Shown here in pieces: positions 61,878 through 64,000 of a DNA stretch of 64,000 bases. Every line of letters begins with the position of its first letter. Position 1 is the first letter of the stretch. Origin of the DNA: Faecalicatena contorta (GTDB lineage: Bacteria; Bacillota; Clostridia; Lachnospirales; Lachnospiraceae); the NCBI RefSeq assembly GCF_003149105.1, contig NZ_QGDS01000012.1, positions 52,417-116,416 on the forward strand, read 5' to 3'. A model generated the notes under the pieces. That model saw only the letters and a program-made list of their open reading frames with translations. It was not told where the DNA came from and made no database searches. Position numbers and translations under genes: made by a program.

Positions 61878-62873
61878 ATGCAGAGAATATTAAATAATCC
61901 GGATGATATTGTAGATGAAATGCTGAAAGGATTTTTGAAAGCCCATGGAGATATTGTGGAAGCAACAGAAAACCCCCGGGTGGTAAAGGCGAAAAACATA
62001 CCGGAAGGAAAAGTAGGAGTGATTACAGGAGGGGGTTCCGGGCATAAACCTGCATTTATTGGATATGTGGGAAAAAACCTCTGTGATGCTGCGGCGGTAG
62101 GAGAAATCTGCTCCTCCCCGACTGCAGCGGCATTCCTGGATGCATGTAAGGCAGCGGACCAGGGAGAAGGGGTTGCGTGCCTGTACGGGAACTACTCCGG
62201 GGATAACATGAATGTGAAGATGGCTGTTAAAATGGCAAAAAAGGCCGGAATTACGTTAAAAACAGTAGTTGCCAATGATGATGTGGCATCTGCTCCTAAA
62301 GACCAGAGAGAAAAACGCCGGGGAGTTGCAGGCGAAGTACTCATGTGGAAAGTAGGGGGAGCTAAAGCAGCAGCAGGCGGCAGTCTGGATGAAGTAATTG
62401 CCGTATCCCAGAAAGCAATCGACAACACCAGAAGTGTGGGGATTGGTCTGACTCCATGTACCCTTCCAGCAGTAGGGCATCCGAACTTTGAAATTAAAGA
62501 AGGAACCATGGAGGTAGGAATCGGGCATCATGGAGAGCCGGGGATTGAAGTATGTGCTCTGGAGACAGCGGCTCAGATGGCAAAGCGCATGGTAGATGTG
62601 GTTGTTCCCGATTATCCGTTTGAATCCGGAGATGAGGTGGTTATACTTGTATCCGGTCTTGGTGCTACACCTGTTATGGAGCTGTACGTATTATATGATG
62701 AGATTGATAAACTCCTGCAGGAGATGGGAATTAAGACTCATAAGGCATATGTAGGTAACTATTTTACCTCTCTTGAGATGATGGGAGCCACATTAACCAT
62801 GATGAAATTAGATGATGAATTGAAGGAACTGATTGACATGCCGGCTAACAGCATGGGGTTAAAACAATTGTAG
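61878..62873 (+). CDS. Dihydroxyacetone kinase subunit DhaK (or ketotetrose kinase subunit)
   Basis: Substrate-binding subunit of a two-part ketose kinase, 331 residues. Key residues fall at the same numbers as in E. coli DhaK: His56 in GGGSGHKPAF, Asp109 in YSGDNMN, and His218 in GIGHHGEPG, which binds the ketone covalently. GGAGGAG is seven bases before ATG. The next gene encodes DhaL; no DhaM phosphotransfer gene is seen, so the phosphate donor may be ATP or a DhaM encoded elsewhere. Substrate may be dihydroxyacetone or erythrulose. Confidence 0.93.
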   Translation: MQRILNNPDDIVDEMLKGFLKAHGDIVEATENPRVVKAKNIPEGKVGVITGGGSGHKPAFIGYVGKNLCDAAAVGEICSSPTAAAFLDACKAADQGEGVACLYGNYSGDNMNVKMAVKMAKKAGITLKTVVANDDVASAPKDQREKRRGVAGEVLMWKVGGAKAAAGGSLDEVIAVSQKAIDNTRSVGIGLTPCTLPAVGHPNFEIKEGTMEVGIGHHGEPGIEVCALETAAQMAKRMVDVVVPDYPFESGDEVVILVSGLGATPVMELYVLYDEIDKLLQEMGIKTHKAYVGNYFTSLEMMGATLTMMKLDDELKELIDMPANSMGLKQL

Positions 62874-62875
62874 GA

Positions 62876-62974
62876 AACATCCATGTCACTAAGGCGTGAA
62901 AGAACCCCGCCTAAGTCGACAGGATGTACTTAGCAGCTAAGGTTTGAAAAGACCAAACCTTAGCTGCATAAGCA
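62876..62974 (+). repeat. 99-bp structured repeat, copy B (between dhaK and dhaL)
   Basis: 92 of 99 positions match copy A at 39859-39957. Here the second hairpin is longer: GCAGCTAAGGTTT pairs perfectly with AAACCTTAGCTGC (13 bp). It begins two bases after the dhaK stop and ends at the dhaL ribosome site (GCAGGAGG). Confidence 0.8.
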
Positions 62975-62987
62975 GGAGGTATTGCTT

Positions 62988-63626
62988 GTGAGTGGATTTA
63001 AAAATACAGACGGTAAAGTAATATTATGGAAGATGGTCAAAGGGATTCAGGATAACAAAGCATATCTTGGAGAAGTGGATGGATTGATCGGCGACGGAGA
63101 CCATGGAATGAATATGAATAAAGGGTTTACAGTGTTTGAGACAAGATTCAAGGACGAACCTTTTACTTTTACAGAAGGCCTGGAGGAGCTTGGAATGATT
63201 CTCCTCAATGAAATAGGGGGATCCATGGGCCCGATTTATGGAACAATTTTTATGGATATGGCGGAAGCGGGAGAAGATATGGAAGAAATTGATCTGGATG
63301 GGCTGGGCCGTATGCTGGCAGCAGGACTGGAAGGGTTATCCGGTATTGTAGACGCAAAAGTAGGAGATAAGACATTGGTAGATACTTTAGCTCCTGCAGT
63401 GGAATCTGTAAAAAAGTCGGCAGAAGACAAAGACGATTTTAAAACCGCTATGGAAAAGATGAAAGCTGCGGCAGAGAAAGGAAAAGATTCTACCAAGGAC
63501 ATGGTTGCAAAATTCGGCCGGTCCAGCCGTTTGGGAGAACGTTCCAGAGGAGTTCTGGATGCAGGGTCAGTTTCCTGTTTTATCATTCTCAGTGCAATGG
63601 CAGATGGGATAATGGAAGTAATGTAA
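62988..63626 (+). CDS. Dihydroxyacetone kinase subunit DhaL
   Basis: Nucleotide-binding subunit that phosphorylates the ketose held by DhaK, 212 residues, all helical. The Asp cluster for Mg-nucleotide is in DGLIGDGDHGMNM (near 32-44); GGSMGPIYG (near 78-86) and GRSSRLGERSRGVLDAGS near the C-terminus are family features. GTG 62988 is chosen because GGAGG lies eight bases upstream; TTG 62982 is too close. It is separated from dhaK by the 99-bp element and followed by a strong terminator. Confidence 0.94.
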   Translation: MSGFKNTDGKVILWKMVKGIQDNKAYLGEVDGLIGDGDHGMNMNKGFTVFETRFKDEPFTFTEGLEELGMILLNEIGGSMGPIYGTIFMDMAEAGEDMEEIDLDGLGRMLAAGLEGLSGIVDAKVGDKTLVDTLAPAVESVKKSAEDKDDFKTAMEKMKAAAEKGKDSTKDMVAKFGRSSRLGERSRGVLDAGSVSCFIILSAMADGIMEVM

Positions 63627-63637
63627 GAAAGTGATAT

Positions 63638-63689
63638 AAAAAATACCAGGTAAAATTGGCTGTTCAGCCTTTTTACCTGGTATTTTTTA
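63638..63689 (+). terminator. Terminator after dhaL
   Basis: AAATACCAGGTAAAA pairs with TTTTACCTGGTATTT with an inner GGC/GCC hairpin, then TTT. It marks the 3' end of the importer-kinase operon. Confidence 0.9.
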
Positions 63690-63705
63690 TGTGGGAGTGT
63701 AAGAT

Positions 63706-63739
63706 AGAGTGTGTAAGTTCAAAATGAACTTCACACTCT
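63706..63739. mobile_element. Probable left end of an IS256-family element
   Basis: AGAGTGTGTAAGTTCA and TGAACTTCACACTCT form an imperfect inverted repeat about 60 bp before the transposase start. IS256-type ends often begin with a GAGTGTGTAA-like sequence. The right end lies outside the window, so the terminal repeat cannot be confirmed. Confidence 0.5.
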
Positions 63740-63797
63740 GTTTTTTTGTCAGGATATGTTAAACTAAACAACAGAGAAAAGGAAGGATAGAACTACT

Positions 63798-64000
63798 ATG
63801 GCAAGAAGAAAACGTGACCCTAAAAAAGATGCACTGGTACAGGCAATACTGAATCAGTACCAACCGGAAAACGTCGGAGACATGCAGGATGCTTTGAAAG
63901 ATATCTTCGGCCCTATGTTTGAATCAATGCTTCAGGGAGAAATGAAAGATCATCTGGGTTATGAGAGTAATGACCGACAGGAAAAGGAGGGGACAAACCG
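63798..64000 (+). CDS. IS256 (mutator) family transposase, N-terminal part
   Basis: The first 67 codons are visible and run off the window edge. The basic start (MARRKRDPKK) and the segments MQDALKDIFGPMFESML and GEMKDHLGYESND correspond to the N-terminal domain of IS256-type transposases (DALK-LFG...EMD-HLGY). GGAAGGATAG precedes the ATG. The catalytic DDE residues are beyond the edge, so activity cannot be judged. Confidence 0.88.
   Translation, partial: MARRKRDPKKDALVQAILNQYQPENVGDMQDALKDIFGPMFESMLQGEMKDHLGYESNDRQEKEGTN

Overview
The window looks like chromosomal DNA from a low-GC, endospore-forming Clostridium relative, most probably a gut-type Lachnospiraceae. The signs are AT-rich Gram-positive genes with strong Shine-Dalgarno sites, a cotJABC spore-coat operon, a protease with clostridial ChW repeats, an Ech-type [NiFe] hydrogenase with its maturation genes, and a dcw cluster of clostridial layout. 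The species cannot be named from sequence alone.

Region 1 (1-13744) is a rhamnose-rich cell-wall polysaccharide locus. It holds rfbC (cut by the window edge) and rfbD for dTDP-rhamnose, a Wzm/Wzt-type ABC exporter, four glycosyltransferases of rhamnosyltransferase type, a polyprenyl-phosphate sugar transferase that starts the chain, two LytR-CpsA-Psr (LCP) ligases, and a membrane-anchored cohesin-domain protein with a very acidic tail. Next come a secreted subtilisin with six ChW repeats, glmS (UDP-GlcNAc supply) and an HtrA protease (to 19503).

Region 2 (19600-25300) is a patchwork: an unrecognised HTH protein, a degraded secreted micro-ORF, a CLC-F type fluoride exporter behind a recognisable fluoride riboswitch, cotJABC, tRNA-Pro(GGG), and a frameshifted ElaA-type acetyltransferase pseudogene.

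Region 3 (25400-36433) is a 12-gene unit, echABCDEF-hypABFCDE: a membrane-bound ferredoxin-dependent hydrogenase plus the Ni/Fe-CN/CO cofactor assembly set. Short related hairpins sit between several of its genes.

Region 4 (36694-53505) holds asnB, a first FtsW/SpoVE-like gene, degV, a small membrane protein, and then the division/wall cluster mraZ-rsmH-ftsL-PBP-PBP-mraY-murD-ftsW-ftsQ-ftsZ. A textbook promoter and a five-fold 10-bp repeat (MraZ operator) precede mraZ. murE, murF, murG, murC, murB and ftsA are absent from the cluster.

Region 5 (53600-63690) is a sugar or polyol catabolic island: a YesM/YesN-type two-component system, an Rbs-like ABC importer, a short-chain dehydrogenase, and separate DhaK and DhaL kinase subunits. 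This suggests import and oxidation of a small polyol, then phosphorylation of the resulting ketose. An IS256-family transposase begins at the right edge.

The least explained material is non-coding: a 99-bp structured element present in two near-identical copies (before degV and between dhaK and dhaL) with a related fragment between the two-component genes; a MITE-like block before mraZ; a perfect 19-bp palindrome before asnB; and a terminator whose 3' arm carries the ribosome site of the second PBP gene.
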